DNA of 64,000 nt from Methylobacterium sp. UNC378MF (GTDB lineage: Bacteria > Pseudomonadota > Alphaproteobacteria > Rhizobiales > Beijerinckiaceae). Numbering within the stretch: the stretch's first letter is position 1; each line of letters begins with the position of its first letter. The stretch covers positions 61,030 to 125,029 of the forward strand of contig NZ_FMWU01000021.1 of the NCBI RefSeq assembly GCF_900103195.1. The letters run 5' to 3'. Made by a program: the position numbers and the translations under genes. This document shows positions 17,539-26,317 of the stretch, piece by piece. Below the pieces are notes generated by a model. That model made no database searches, was not told the origin of the DNA, and saw nothing but the letters and a program-made list of their open reading frames with translations.

Positions 17539-17628
17539 GTCTTTGCGAGCGGAGCGAAGCAACCCAGAGCAGCGCGCGATCCCCGGACGTGGTGTGTCGC
17601 TGGGTTGCTTCGCTGCGCTCGCAAAGAC
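17539..17628. repeat. Palindromic intergenic repeat, copy 2
   Basis: A 90-bp copy of the element described at 6985. GTCTTTGCGAGCGGAGCGAA opens it and CGCTGCGCTCGCAAAGAC closes it, with a variable centre. It fills most of the gap between nhaA and the carbamoyltransferase gene. Confidence 0.85.
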
Positions 17629-17693
17629 GAGGACGGCACCTCGCGCACAGCCCGGGCTCCGTCCGGCGCGAAAATGCGTTACCCCCCGTCGGC

Positions 17694-19451
17694 ATGCGCT
17701 TCTATCTCGGCCTCGCCACCACCTTCCACGACCCGGCCCTCGCCCTGGTCGGCCCCGACGGCACCCTGCTCTTCGCCGAGGCGGCGGAGCGCCCCCTCCA
17801 GTACAAGCGCGCGCCGAACTGCGAGCCGGACGCCCCGGCCGTGATGGCGGCGCTGCTGAAGGACCATGTCCCGCCGGGCTCCGAACTCGTGATCGCCTCC
17901 ACCTGGGGCCCGCAATTCACCGACTTCCTGCGGGGCCAAGCCGGCGCCGGCTCCTTCGACCTCCTGGCGCTGTCGGCCCACACCACGGCGCTCAACCGCT
18001 CCTTCGTGCCCGAGCAGGCCGAGCGGGTATTCATCGCCGACCTCCACGGCGCGCAGGAGCGGGCCGGGCACGGCACCCTGCTGGCCCTGAACCAGGAGGC
18101 GCGGATCACCGGCGCGGCGCCCCGGGCGACGATCGCCGGGCAGCGGCGCTACCCGCACCACCTCTGCCACGCCGCCTACGGCCTCTGGGGCAGCCCCTTC
18201 GACACGGCCACCGCCCTGGTGGTCGACGGCATGGGCGAGACCGGCGCGGCGGCGATCTACCGCCTGGAGGACGGCCGGATCACGGAGCGGCGTCGCCACC
18301 GCGGGCGCGGCTCGCTGGGTTTCCTGTACGGGCTGATCACGGATCTCGCCGGCTTCGACCAGGTGAAGGGCGAGGAGTGGAAGATCATGGGGCTCGCCCC
18401 CTACGGCCGGCCCGATCCGGACCTCGCCGCGCTGCTCGGCCGGCTCTGTACGATGGAGGGTCACCGCCTGCGCTATGCGGATGCGGAGACGATCCGCGCG
18501 GTCGCCGCGGAGATCCGCGCGCGCCGTCCCGCCGACGCCCTGGAGAGCGGCTGGGCCGACCTCGCCCGCTGCGGCCAGGATCTTTTTGGGACCCTCATGG
18601 ACGCGCTGGTGGCCGAGGCCTACGCGCTGGCACCGTCCGAGAACCTCGTGATCGCCGGCGGCTGCGGGCTGAATTCCTCCTATAACGGCCGGGTGCTCGG
18701 CCGGTCCGGCTTCAGCCGGCTGCATGTTCCCTCCGCGCCGGCGGACGACGGCAACGCGGTCGGCGCCGCGTGGCTCGCCTACGCGGAGGACCATCCGGGC
18801 TGGGCCGGGCCGCCGCCGGAGCAGCGCCCGCTGACGCCCTATCTGGGCTCCCGGGTCTCGACCGGCGCGATGGAGCGGCTCGCCGAGCAGGAACCCCGCG
18901 CCCGGCGCGTCGGCCACGCAGCGGCGACAAGCGCGGCGGCGCGGATCCTGGCCGAGGGCGGCCTCGTCGGCTGGGTGCAGGGCCGGGCGGAGTTCGGGCC
19001 GCGGGCGCTCGGCAACCGGTCGATCCTGGCCGATCCGCGGCCGGAGGGCGCCAAGGACGCCCTCAACGCCAAGGTGAAGTACCGGGAGGGGTTCCGGCCG
19101 TTCGCACCGTCGATCCTGGCGGAGGCCGGGCCGGACTGGTTCACGGATTACGCCGACAGCCCCTACATGGAGCGCACCCTGGTCTGGCGCGAGGCGGTCC
19201 GCGCCCGCGTGCCGGCGGTGGTCCACGCGGACGGCACCGGCCGGCTCCAGAGCGTCACGGCTTCGCGCAACCCGGCCTACGCGGCCCTGATCGGCGCCTT
19301 CGCGGCGATCACCGGCGTGCCGATCCTGCTCAACACGAGCTTCAACGTGATGGGCAAGCCGATCCTCCACGGCGCGGAGGACGCGATCCTGATGTTCTAC
19401 ACCAGCGGCCTCGACGCCCTCGTGGTCGAGGATTGGCTGGTGGTGAAATGA
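17694..19451 (+). CDS. Carbamoyltransferase (NodU/CmcH/TobZ family)
   Basis: Predicted to transfer a carbamoyl group from carbamoyl phosphate, via carbamoyl-adenylate, to a hydroxyl of an unknown acceptor. ATG 17694 gives 585 residues with both domains. The N-terminal Kae1-like domain has GLATTFHDPALALV, RYPHHLCHAAYGLW (histidine metal site), VVDGMGETGAA, GEEWKIMGLAPYG and IAGGCGLNSSYNG. The C-terminal carbamoylation domain has GRAEFGPRALGNRSILADPR, YREGFRPFAPSIL and LLNTSFNVMGKPI. Known acceptors include Nod factors, cephem and aminoglycoside antibiotics; none of those pathways is in this window, so the acceptor is open. Confidence 0.92.
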   Translation: MRFYLGLATTFHDPALALVGPDGTLLFAEAAERPLQYKRAPNCEPDAPAVMAALLKDHVPPGSELVIASTWGPQFTDFLRGQAGAGSFDLLALSAHTTALNRSFVPEQAERVFIADLHGAQERAGHGTLLALNQEARITGAAPRATIAGQRRYPHHLCHAAYGLWGSPFDTATALVVDGMGETGAAAIYRLEDGRITERRRHRGRGSLGFLYGLITDLAGFDQVKGEEWKIMGLAPYGRPDPDLAALLGRLCTMEGHRLRYADAETIRAVAAEIRARRPADALESGWADLARCGQDLFGTLMDALVAEAYALAPSENLVIAGGCGLNSSYNGRVLGRSGFSRLHVPSAPADDGNAVGAAWLAYAEDHPGWAGPPPEQRPLTPYLGSRVSTGAMERLAEQEPRARRVGHAAATSAAARILAEGGLVGWVQGRAEFGPRALGNRSILADPRPEGAKDALNAKVKYREGFRPFAPSILAEAGPDWFTDYADSPYMERTLVWREAVRARVPAVVHADGTGRLQSVTASRNPAYAALIGAFAAITGVPILLNTSFNVMGKPILHGAEDAILMFYTSGLDALVVEDWLVVK

Positions 19452-19527
19452 CATGCGCCGCGCCCCTGGGGGACGCGGCGCCGGTCGCGCGGGCGCGACG
19501 GTGACTTAGCGGTGACGCGGCAGTGCC

Positions 19528-19884
19528 TTACTCGCAGACCTCGACGCGGCGGTAGGTGAACTCGCCGTCGCCGAGCCACTCCTTGCGGCGCTCGTAGTGG
19601 CAGATCGGGCCGCGGCGCTCGCGCACCACAATGGTCTCGGGCTCCTCGACCACGACGCGGCGCGGGCGGTACTCCGGCGGCGGCGGGGGCGGCGGGTTCG
19701 CGCCGTTGACGAGGGCGCTGCCGACCATGCCGCCGACGACGCCGGCCGCGAGGCCGCCGACGATGGCACCGGTCTGGTCGCGGGCGGTGGCCGGGGCGAC
19801 CGCCCCGAGCACCAGGGCCGCGGCGAGGGCTGCGGCCCCAGCGCGGATCGTCGTGAAGGAACCGTTCAAGGACACGCGAAACAT
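19528..19884 (-). CDS. Exported glycine-zipper protein
   Basis: A 118-residue envelope protein. It has a signal peptide (AAALAAALVLGAVAPATA) and a glycine-zipper hairpin (GAIVGGLAAGVVGGMVGSAL) that could insert in or lie against a membrane. A Pro-rich hinge follows, then a basic C-terminal part with two cysteines (RRGPICHYERRKEW, YRRVEVCE). Such proteins are widespread in alphaproteobacteria without assigned function. The start is uncertain: ATG 19884 is used, but GGGAG touches it directly, and GTG 19914 is also open. Confidence 0.65.
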   Translation of the reverse strand: MFRVSLNGSFTTIRAGAAALAAALVLGAVAPATARDQTGAIVGGLAAGVVGGMVGSALVNGANPPPPPPPEYRPRRVVVEEPETIVVRERRGPICHYERRKEWLGDGEFTYRRVEVCE

Positions 19885-20008
19885 CTCCCGTTCGTGTTGA
19901 GGATGATCCAACACTGGGAGGATTAAGAATCCCCGAAACGGGCCAACTGAATTGTGTGCCGGATATAGCGGCGCGCGGTCGCGGGCGCCGCCCTGATCGG
20001 CAAGCCCG

Positions 20009-20686
20009 TCAGAGCAGCCCGTCGAGGGACTGGACCACCCCGGTAGGCGCCAGATCCGTGTACTCGTCGGGCAGGCCCTTGCGGTTGACCCAGGCGGTCC
20101 GGAATCCGAAGGCTGCCGCCCCCGCCACGTCCCAGCGGTTGGACGAGCAGAACAGCACGTCGCCCTGCCCCACGGCCAGCCGGGTCAGGGCGATCCGGTA
20201 GGCGTCGGGATGGGTCTTGAACACCGACGCGGCGACCACCGAGAGGACCGCGTCGAGGTGGTCGGCGAGCCCCGCCGAGGCCACCGCCCGGTCGACCATG
20301 GCGGCGTTGCCGTTGGTGAGGACGGCGGTGCGGATCCCGCGCTTGCGCAGGGCCGCCAGCACGCCCGGAACCTCCGGATAGGCCTCGAGGTCGCGGTAGG
20401 CGTCGAGGAGCCGCTCGCGCAGGGCGGGATCGACGTTCGGGTGGACCGCCAGGGCGTAGTCGAGGGCCCGGACGGTGAGGTCCCAGAAGGCGGCATACCG
20501 GCCCATCAGCGACAGGGTCCAGCTGTATTCGAGCTGCTTGTTGCGCCAGACCTCGGAGAGGTGGGCGGCGTCCGGCCCCACCGCCTCGGCGTAGCGCTGG
20601 ACCGCTGCGTTCACGTCGAACAGCGTGCCGTAGGCGTCGAACACCGCGGCCTTCACGCCCGCGAGCGGTCCTGGTGCGTCGGTCAT
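20009..20686 (-). CDS. Haloacid dehalogenase, type II (L-2-haloacid dehalogenase family)
   Basis: HAD-fold hydrolase of the L-2-haloacid dehalogenase (HAD-II) group. The 225-residue protein has the Asp nucleophile in VFDAYGTLFDVNAAV, the substrate arginine region RYAEAVG, VLTNGNAAMVDRAV, the lysine in VFKTHPDAYRIA and the subfamily signature CSSNRWDVAGAAAFGFRTAWVNR. That signature separates true type II dehalogenases from phosphatases; whether haloacids are the natural substrate is not shown. ATG 20686 follows GAGGAA. Lies 71 bp downstream of murJ on the same strand. Confidence 0.9.
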   Translation of the reverse strand: MTDAPGPLAGVKAAVFDAYGTLFDVNAAVQRYAEAVGPDAAHLSEVWRNKQLEYSWTLSLMGRYAAFWDLTVRALDYALAVHPNVDPALRERLLDAYRDLEAYPEVPGVLAALRKRGIRTAVLTNGNAAMVDRAVASAGLADHLDAVLSVVAASVFKTHPDAYRIALTRLAVGQGDVLFCSSNRWDVAGAAAFGFRTAWVNRKGLPDEYTDLAPTGVVQSLDGLL

Positions 20687-20757
20687 GGCGTTCCTCACTG
20701 GGTGCTCTCGCCCGATCTGGGGCCGGACCCGCGCGGCGGCGAGCCCGGCCGGGTCAT

Positions 20758-22284
20758 TCAGGCCCGGCGCAGGCGCAGGCCGAACAGGTGCAGCAGGCCC
20801 GCCAGCAGGCCGCCATAGACCAGCGCGCCGGCGAGCCCCAGCACCGCCAGGACGACGAGGTCGCGCCCGTGCGGGAGGGCCGGCACCAGCGCCTGGACAA
20901 GATCCTGGCCGTAGACGGCGACCGCCGCCAGCCCGAGGCAGGCCAGCGCCACCCCCGCGACAGTGAGCCCGAGGGTGCGCCCCGGCGCCGTCCAGTTCCG
21001 GCGCTTGGCCAGGACGACGAGCAGAAGCAGGTTGACCCACTGGGCGACCGCGGTGGCGAGCGCCAGGCCGGTGACGCCGTAGGGGCCGGTGAGCCACAGC
21101 TTCAGAGCGACGTTGACGCCGATCGCGGTCAGGGAGGCCCAGAGCGGCGTCTTGGTGTCCTGGCGGGCGTAGAAGCTCGCCACGGCGCTGCGCACCAGCA
21201 CGACGGCCGGCAGCGCGAAGCCGTAGGCCGCCAGCACCGAGGCCGCCCGCGCCGTGTCCTCGGCGCTGAAGGCGCCGCGCTGGAACAGCGCCGCCATGAT
21301 CAGGCCCGGGATGGTCAGGAAGGCCACGGTGAACGGGGCCGACAGGGCCAGGGAGAAGCCCGCGGCCCGGTTCTGCGCCGTATGCGCACCGGCGACGTCC
21401 CCGGCGGCGATCCGGCGGCTCATTTCCGGCAGCAGCACGGTCCCGGCCGCGATCGCGATGACCCCGAAGGGCAGCTGGTAGAGCCGGTCGGCGTAATAGA
21501 GCGCCGAGACCGCCCCGGTGGGCAGCCAGCTCGCGATGATCGTGTCGGCGAAAGTGGCGATCTGGAAGCCGGCCGCGCCGATCACCGCCGGCCCGAGCAC
21601 CGTGAAGAAGCGCTTGAGCGCGGGATCGAGGCGCGGGACGGCGAGGTCCGGCATGACGCGGGCCCGGCGGCAGCCCCACCACAGCAGCCCGAACTGGAGC
21701 ACGCCCGAGACGGCGACGCCCCAGGCGGCAGCGTAGGCCGCGTTCGGGAACAGGAAGCTCAACCCTAAGGCCGCCAACATGGCGAGGTTGAGCAGGACCG
21801 GGGCGCCCGCCGCCACGGCGAAGTGCCGGTGGGCGTTCAGGATGCCCGACAGCAGCGTCACCAGCGTCATGAACAGCAGGTACGGGAAGGTGATGCGGGT
21901 CAGCGCCACGGCGAGCTGGAAGCGCTCGCCGTCCTCGGCGAATCCCGGTGCCAGGGCGTGGACCACCCAGGGCATGGCCGGCAGGGCGAGGTTGAGCAGC
22001 ACCAGCTGCACGATCAGCATCAGGGTGAAGACGCGGTCGGCGAAACGGTGCGCCTCGCCGGGGGAGCCGGCCTCCGCGAGCCCGGCATAGGCCGGCACGA
22101 AGGCGGTGTTGAACGCCCCCTCGCCGAAGATCGCGCGGAAATGGTTCGGCAGCCGGAAGGCGACCACGAAGGCGTCGGCCATGGGCCCGGCGCCCATGAT
22201 TGCGGCCATCACCACGTCGCGGGCGAAGCCGGTGACGCGTGAGACCAAGGTCCAGCCGCCGACGGACAGGATGGAGCGGATCAT
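20758..22284 (-). CDS. murJ: Lipid II flippase MurJ
   Basis: Moves lipid II across the inner membrane for peptidoglycan synthesis; MOP/MATE-like fold. The start MIRSILSVGGWTLVSRVTGF at 22284 gives 508 residues and about 14 helices. Seen: the family block FRLPNHFRAIFGEGAFNTAFVP (charged residues lining the cavity), PYLLFMTLVTLLSGILNAHRHF, YYADRLYQLPFGVIAIA, GTVLLPEMSR and a later SFYARQDTKTP. Earlier in-frame starts exist but the extra residues are low complexity. In many relatives glnD or trpS is next; here a dehalogenase follows. Confidence 0.95.
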   Translation of the reverse strand: MIRSILSVGGWTLVSRVTGFARDVVMAAIMGAGPMADAFVVAFRLPNHFRAIFGEGAFNTAFVPAYAGLAEAGSPGEAHRFADRVFTLMLIVQLVLLNLALPAMPWVVHALAPGFAEDGERFQLAVALTRITFPYLLFMTLVTLLSGILNAHRHFAVAAGAPVLLNLAMLAALGLSFLFPNAAYAAAWGVAVSGVLQFGLLWWGCRRARVMPDLAVPRLDPALKRFFTVLGPAVIGAAGFQIATFADTIIASWLPTGAVSALYYADRLYQLPFGVIAIAAGTVLLPEMSRRIAAGDVAGAHTAQNRAAGFSLALSAPFTVAFLTIPGLIMAALFQRGAFSAEDTARAASVLAAYGFALPAVVLVRSAVASFYARQDTKTPLWASLTAIGVNVALKLWLTGPYGVTGLALATAVAQWVNLLLLVVLAKRRNWTAPGRTLGLTVAGVALACLGLAAVAVYGQDLVQALVPALPHGRDLVVLAVLGLAGALVYGGLLAGLLHLFGLRLRRA

Positions 22285-22573
22285 GGGTGGGGCCGCTGAC
22301 CGGAGGTCCGCTCCGGCCATTTCGGGCCCGCGGTTTCGGACAACGAGGCCGGCCGCCCGGATGCGAGGCGGAGCGCGGGTCCCCGCTCCCGTGTGGGAGC
22401 GGGAGCGCGTCGCGCCTTGCACGGACTGAAGCGCGGAGGCGCCTGTCTCTGCGGAGATGGGCGTGCGGCGCGTGGTGTCGCGGTAGCGCAGTGAAACGAA
22501 ATGGCCGGCCCCTTCTGCACCGGGTCATCCGGCGTCGGGCGCATCAAGAGCCGGTTTCGTGCGCCACCTCAAG
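22285..22573. other. Intergenic region upstream of murJ
   Basis: About 290 bp upstream of murJ, up to the sodB terminator hairpin. No gene is supported. Promoters for murJ would be expected here, but no -35/-10 pair is clear enough to name. Confidence 0.4.
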
Positions 22574-22602
22574 GGTGCCGCGGACACAGGATCCGCGGCA
22601 CC
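22574..22602 (-). terminator. Putative sodB terminator
   Basis: A perfect 11-bp stem (GGTGCCGCGGA at 22574-22584 with TCCGCGGCACC at 22592-22602) and 7-nt loop, 12 bp after the sodB stop. The following minus-strand bases (CTTGAGG) are not T-rich, so it may act as a 3' stabiliser as much as a terminator. Confidence 0.55.
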
Positions 22603-22614
22603 GGCGGAGAGGCC

Positions 22615-23214
22615 TCAGGCGGTCGCCTCGGCGTACATCTTCTCCACGTGCTCCCAGTTCACGAGGTTCTCGATGAACGCCTTGAGGTAGTCGGGCCGGC
22701 GGTTGCGATAGTCGATGTAGTAGGAGTGCTCCCACACGTCGACGCCGAGGATCGGCTTGGCGCCGTGGACCAGCGGGTTCTCGCCGTTCGGGGTCTTCAT
22801 GATCGCGAGCTTGCCGTCCTTGACGGCGAGCCAGGCCCAGCCCGAGCCGAACTGGCCGACGCCCGCCTGGATGAAGTCCGCCTTGAACTTCTCGGCGCCG
22901 CCGAGATCCTCGTCGATCTTCTTGGCGAGCGCGCCCGGGATCGCACCGCCGCCATTCGGCTTCATCCACTGCCAGAAATGGATGTGGTTGTAGTGCTGGC
23001 CGGCATTGTTGAAGAGCGGCTGATTGGTGTTGTAGGAGGCCTTGACGATCTCCTCGACGCTCTTGCCCTGGAGATCCGTGCCCTCAAGCAGCTTGTTGCC
23101 CGTATCGACATAGGCCTTGTGGTGCTTGTCGTGGTGGAACTCGAGGGTTTCCTTCGACATGTACGGCCCCAGCGCGTCGTAGGCGTAGGGCAGTTCCGGC
23201 AGGGTGAAGGTCAT
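22615..23214 (-). CDS. sodB: Superoxide dismutase (Fe/Mn)
   Basis: Converts superoxide to oxygen and hydrogen peroxide in the cytosol. The 199-residue protein is full length for the Fe-type. Metal ligands are visible: His27 in LEFHHDKHHKAY, the histidine in NNAGQHYNHIHFW, and Asp/His in the signature DVWEHSYYIDY. GGGAIPGALAKKI and SGWAWLAV are typical of the family. Whether Fe or Mn is used cannot be decided firmly; the GQFGSGWAWL segment leans to Fe or cambialistic. Monocistronic with a hairpin after the stop. Confidence 0.96.
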   Translation of the reverse strand: MTFTLPELPYAYDALGPYMSKETLEFHHDKHHKAYVDTGNKLLEGTDLQGKSVEEIVKASYNTNQPLFNNAGQHYNHIHFWQWMKPNGGGAIPGALAKKIDEDLGGAEKFKADFIQAGVGQFGSGWAWLAVKDGKLAIMKTPNGENPLVHGAKPILGVDVWEHSYYIDYRNRRPDYLKAFIENLVNWEHVEKMYAEATA

Positions 23215-23515
23215 CGCGTCTATCTCCGCTTAGCAGGGGGCGGCCTCGTCCCCGGCGGGGGATCCCGAGTCGAGAGCCCGCTAGGTAAGTCGGCGGCCGC
23301 AAGACGGCAACGCCGTTCCGCCACGGCGGCGCGGGAAGTTCCGGGATCGCGGACGTGCGGCGGCGGGCCGGCCTTCTCGGAGATAGCCGGGCGAGATCCG
23401 AACTATTCGGGTTTCCCGACCATCTCGCCACCGCGTTTTGCAATATGCCGGCTAGGCCTTACTGTGCGACACGCCTTGAGCGCCGGCCGTCAGCCGGCCC
23501 GTGTCAGAGAGTATC

Positions 23516-24406
23516 ATGATCGCTGCGCTGTTCGCGCTCGCCGCCGCCATGATCATCGGGGGCTGCGCCGCCGTGATCCAGGGCTTCCCGTACGTGCGTC
23601 TGGAGAGCGGGCTCGCGATGGTGATCGCGGGGTCGGTCGCGGCGTCGTCGGGTGCGGTGCTCCTCGGCCTCGGCGTCGTGGCGCTCGGTTTCCGGCGGGT
23701 CGAGCGGGCGATCGGGCGTGTCCCGACGGCCGGCGAGCGGCATGCCGCCCCTGCCGCCGCCCCTGCCGCCGCACCGGCTTCCGCCGACGCGGACCGGACC
23801 CGGCTGCCGCCGCTCCTGCCGGCGGCGCCCGCCTTCATCGTCCCGTCGGTGGTCGAGCCCGCCTTCGATCCCGAGCGTCCCCGGATGGAGCCCAGCCTGG
23901 AGCTCCGGGCCGACGAGGCTCGCACGGCCGTTCCGGAGGCCGCTGCGGTCGAGGCCGCGAAGCCGGCCCCGGTCGAGCCCGACCCGGTGCATGCGGCTCC
24001 GCCTGTCCTGGCGCCGGAGCCGAGCCTACGGCTCGAGACCGGAGCTCCGAGGGCCCAGAGCGCGATCGCTCCCGAGGACGATCTGTTCGCCGCGCCCGAG
24101 CCGCCTCCGGAACCCCGGGAAGAGGTTCGGCAAGAGGTTCGGGAAGAGGTTCGGGAAGAGATCCGAGCGGAGTCGCCATCCCTGCGCCCGAGCCTCGACA
24201 CGGCCCCCGAGCCCGAGCCGGCCCCGAAGCTCGCCGCGCGGACCGTGGTCGGGCGCTACGCCTCGGGCGGCAACACCTACGTGATGTTCGAGGACGGCTC
24301 GATCGAGGCGGAGACGCCGCAGGGCCGCTTCACCTTCGCGTCGCTCGACGAGCTGAAGGCCTTCGTGGATGGCGGCGGCGAATCCGGGACCCGCGGCGCG
24401 GCCTGA
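23516..24406 (+). CDS. Two-helix membrane protein with long Pro/Glu-rich linker
   Basis: Unrecognised family, 296 residues from ATG 23516 (AGAGAG five bases upstream; GTG 23501 also open). Two N-terminal helices (IAALFALAAAMIIGGCAAVI; GLAMVIAGSVAASSGAVLLG) are followed by about 170 residues rich in Ala/Pro/Glu. These include a heptad-like run EEVRQEVREEVREEIR encoded by a 12-bp direct repeat. The C-terminal module (TVVGRYASGGNTYVMFEDGS, then FTFASLDELKAFV) is compact and looks like the conserved functional part: a small beta unit that reads like a sensor or protein-binding patch. I recall similar proteins in Hyphomicrobiales with no assigned role. Confidence 0.75.
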   Translation: MIAALFALAAAMIIGGCAAVIQGFPYVRLESGLAMVIAGSVAASSGAVLLGLGVVALGFRRVERAIGRVPTAGERHAAPAAAPAAAPASADADRTRLPPLLPAAPAFIVPSVVEPAFDPERPRMEPSLELRADEARTAVPEAAAVEAAKPAPVEPDPVHAAPPVLAPEPSLRLETGAPRAQSAIAPEDDLFAAPEPPPEPREEVRQEVREEVREEIRAESPSLRPSLDTAPEPEPAPKLAARTVVGRYASGGNTYVMFEDGSIEAETPQGRFTFASLDELKAFVDGGGESGTRGAA

Positions 24407-24430
24407 GCCTCCGCCAGGGCGGAGACGGCG

Positions 24431-26146
24431 TCACACCAGCGGGTTGAGGCTGTCGTTGCGCGGCGGGATCGGAGCCCGCATGGTCAGGGAGAAGCCGCCG
24501 GGGGCGTAGTCGGTCGTCACTTCGGCCTGGACCTGGGTGATCAGGACGCGCTGCAGCAGGCGCGAGCCGAAGCCCTGGCGGCTCGGCGGCGCGACCGGAG
24601 GGCCACCGGTCTCGCGCCAGGAGAACCGCAGGATCCCGGCCGGCCCACCGGACTCCATGGACCATTCCACCGCCACCCGCCCGGTGCGGTTCGACAGCGC
24701 CCCATACTTCGCGGCGTTGGTGGTGAGTTCGTGGATCGCCATGCCGATCGGCACCGCGATTTCGGAGGGCAGATCGATCGCCGGCCCGTCCAGGCTGATG
24801 CGGCCCTCGGCGCCGCCATCCGGCGCCACCTCCGCATAGGGCTTGAGTTCGTTGCACAGGAGGTTGGCCAGAGACGCCGTCTGCCATGTGTCCTCGGTGA
24901 GGACCGAGTGCGTGTGCGCCAGGGATTTGATCCGTCCGACGAACGCCTCGTAGAAGCTCTCGATGCTCGACGCCGTCCGCGCGGTGGAGCCCACGATGGC
25001 CTGGACGGTGGCCAGGGTGTTCTTCACCCGGTGATGCAGCTCGCGGATCAGCAGGCTCTGGCGCTCCTCTGCGACCCGGCGGTCGGTCACGTCGGCGACG
25101 ACGCCGATCAGGCGGCGCGGCAGGCGGCTGGGGGCATCGCGCTCGAACCGGCCGGCCATGTCGATCGTGCGCCACGCACCGTCGGACTTGCGCCGGATCC
25201 GGCCGCTGATGTGCAGATCTCCGTCCTCCCGCAGCGCGTTGGAGATCGCCCGTCGGACCGCGGGGCGGTCGTCGGGGTGGAGGATGTCGTTGAGAAACTC
25301 GGTCTTGCCGATCGTCCCGTCCTCGGGCGCGTGCCCGAAGATCTCGTACATGTGCTCGTTCTCCCAGATCGCCTGATCCTCGAGCATGTGCCACTCGAAG
25401 ATGCCGAGCTTGGCGACCGTGGTCGCAACCCGCAGGCGCTGGTCCCGGGACAGGATCTCGTCCCGGGCCTCGACCCGCGTGGTGATGTCCTGGAGGACGC
25501 CGACCATGCCGGCCAGCGCGCCATCGGGGCCTGGCACGGCCTGCCCCCGCACCCGCAGGATCACGGTCCGGCCGGTCACCGTCGTGGCCGTGTCGAACTG
25601 ATACGGCTCGCCGGTTCCGTCCGCCTCGGCGATCAGCGCACGCAGGCGCGCGAGTTCCGGCTGAGACAGGCCGGCCTTCAGCTCCTCCCACGAGACGGAG
25701 CGGCCCGGCGGCCGCCCGAGGATGCGCGCGGCCCGGCGCGACAGGGTGAGAAGGCCGGTCGCCCGGTCCCAGCGCCATTCCCCAAGCCCGGCGGCCGCCA
25801 GCGCCTCGCGATTCGCCTCGGAATGGGCCGCCGCGTCCACGTCGACCGACTCGATCACCAGGGTCCGGCCGGTGCGCCGGACCCGCACGTCCAGGGGGGT
25901 GCCGTCCGCCCGGCGCCAGAATTGGAGACCGTCCCGGAGCCCCTCCGGTCCCTCGTTCAGAAGGTCCGCGGACTTTCGCCCGGACAGGGTGCCCGCCGGC
26001 CAGCCGAGCAGATCGTGCAGGGCCCGGTTGGCGGCAACGATTCCGACATCGTCCGCCGACAGCACAACGAGGCCGATCGCGGCCTCGTCGAAGCCGGTGC
26101 GAAACGGGTCCACCGCCGCCGGGTCCTGCCCCACCCTCTCATTCAC
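24431..26146 (-). CDS. HWE-family sensor histidine kinase with PAS domains
   Basis: Cytosolic sensor kinase, 571 residues from GTG 26146 (GAGGA nine bases upstream). The order is a PAS domain (about 15-110), a second PAS-like region with GLGEWRWDRATGLLTLS, and a third PAS/PAC (FEWHMLEDQAIWENEHMYEI to VVADVTDRR). The HWE/HisKA_2 dimerisation helix has the phospho-acceptor His in IRELHHRVKNTLATVQAI, and the ATPase domain has the N-box HELTTNAAKYGAL. There is no membrane segment, so the signal is internal (flavin, heme or redox, not decidable). No response regulator is adjacent. In this group HWE kinases often feed the general stress response. Confidence 0.9.
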   Translation of the reverse strand: MNERVGQDPAAVDPFRTGFDEAAIGLVVLSADDVGIVAANRALHDLLGWPAGTLSGRKSADLLNEGPEGLRDGLQFWRRADGTPLDVRVRRTGRTLVIESVDVDAAAHSEANREALAAAGLGEWRWDRATGLLTLSRRAARILGRPPGRSVSWEELKAGLSQPELARLRALIAEADGTGEPYQFDTATTVTGRTVILRVRGQAVPGPDGALAGMVGVLQDITTRVEARDEILSRDQRLRVATTVAKLGIFEWHMLEDQAIWENEHMYEIFGHAPEDGTIGKTEFLNDILHPDDRPAVRRAISNALREDGDLHISGRIRRKSDGAWRTIDMAGRFERDAPSRLPRRLIGVVADVTDRRVAEERQSLLIRELHHRVKNTLATVQAIVGSTARTASSIESFYEAFVGRIKSLAHTHSVLTEDTWQTASLANLLCNELKPYAEVAPDGGAEGRISLDGPAIDLPSEIAVPIGMAIHELTTNAAKYGALSNRTGRVAVEWSMESGGPAGILRFSWRETGGPPVAPPSRQGFGSRLLQRVLITQVQAEVTTDYAPGGFSLTMRAPIPPRNDSLNPLV

Positions 26147-26317
26147 TCGGAAGAATCCTCGAACGTGCCGTGGCACGCTCCCGCCGGAGATGGGCCCCCT
26201 CCCCCGCGATCCGGGACCGCGATGGGCCCTCAGGATGGCGATCGAGCGTGACTGTGGCAAGGCGTTCCGGTCAGCCTGCGGCGACCGGGCACCCGCCCGG
26301 TGCGATCGGGACCGGGT

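Noticed and set aside
16278..19451. One continuous frame joining nhaA, the repeat and the carbamoyltransferase (1057 codons)
   Set aside because: The part before 17694 is out of frame with nhaA and has no family similarity; the carbamoyltransferase starts at ATG 17694. It is a chance read-through in GC-rich DNA, not a fusion protein.
20009..22528. Long minus-strand frame reading from murJ DNA into the dehalogenase
   Set aside because: The upstream two thirds is a shadow of murJ. The dehalogenase begins at ATG 20686 with its own ribosome-binding site.
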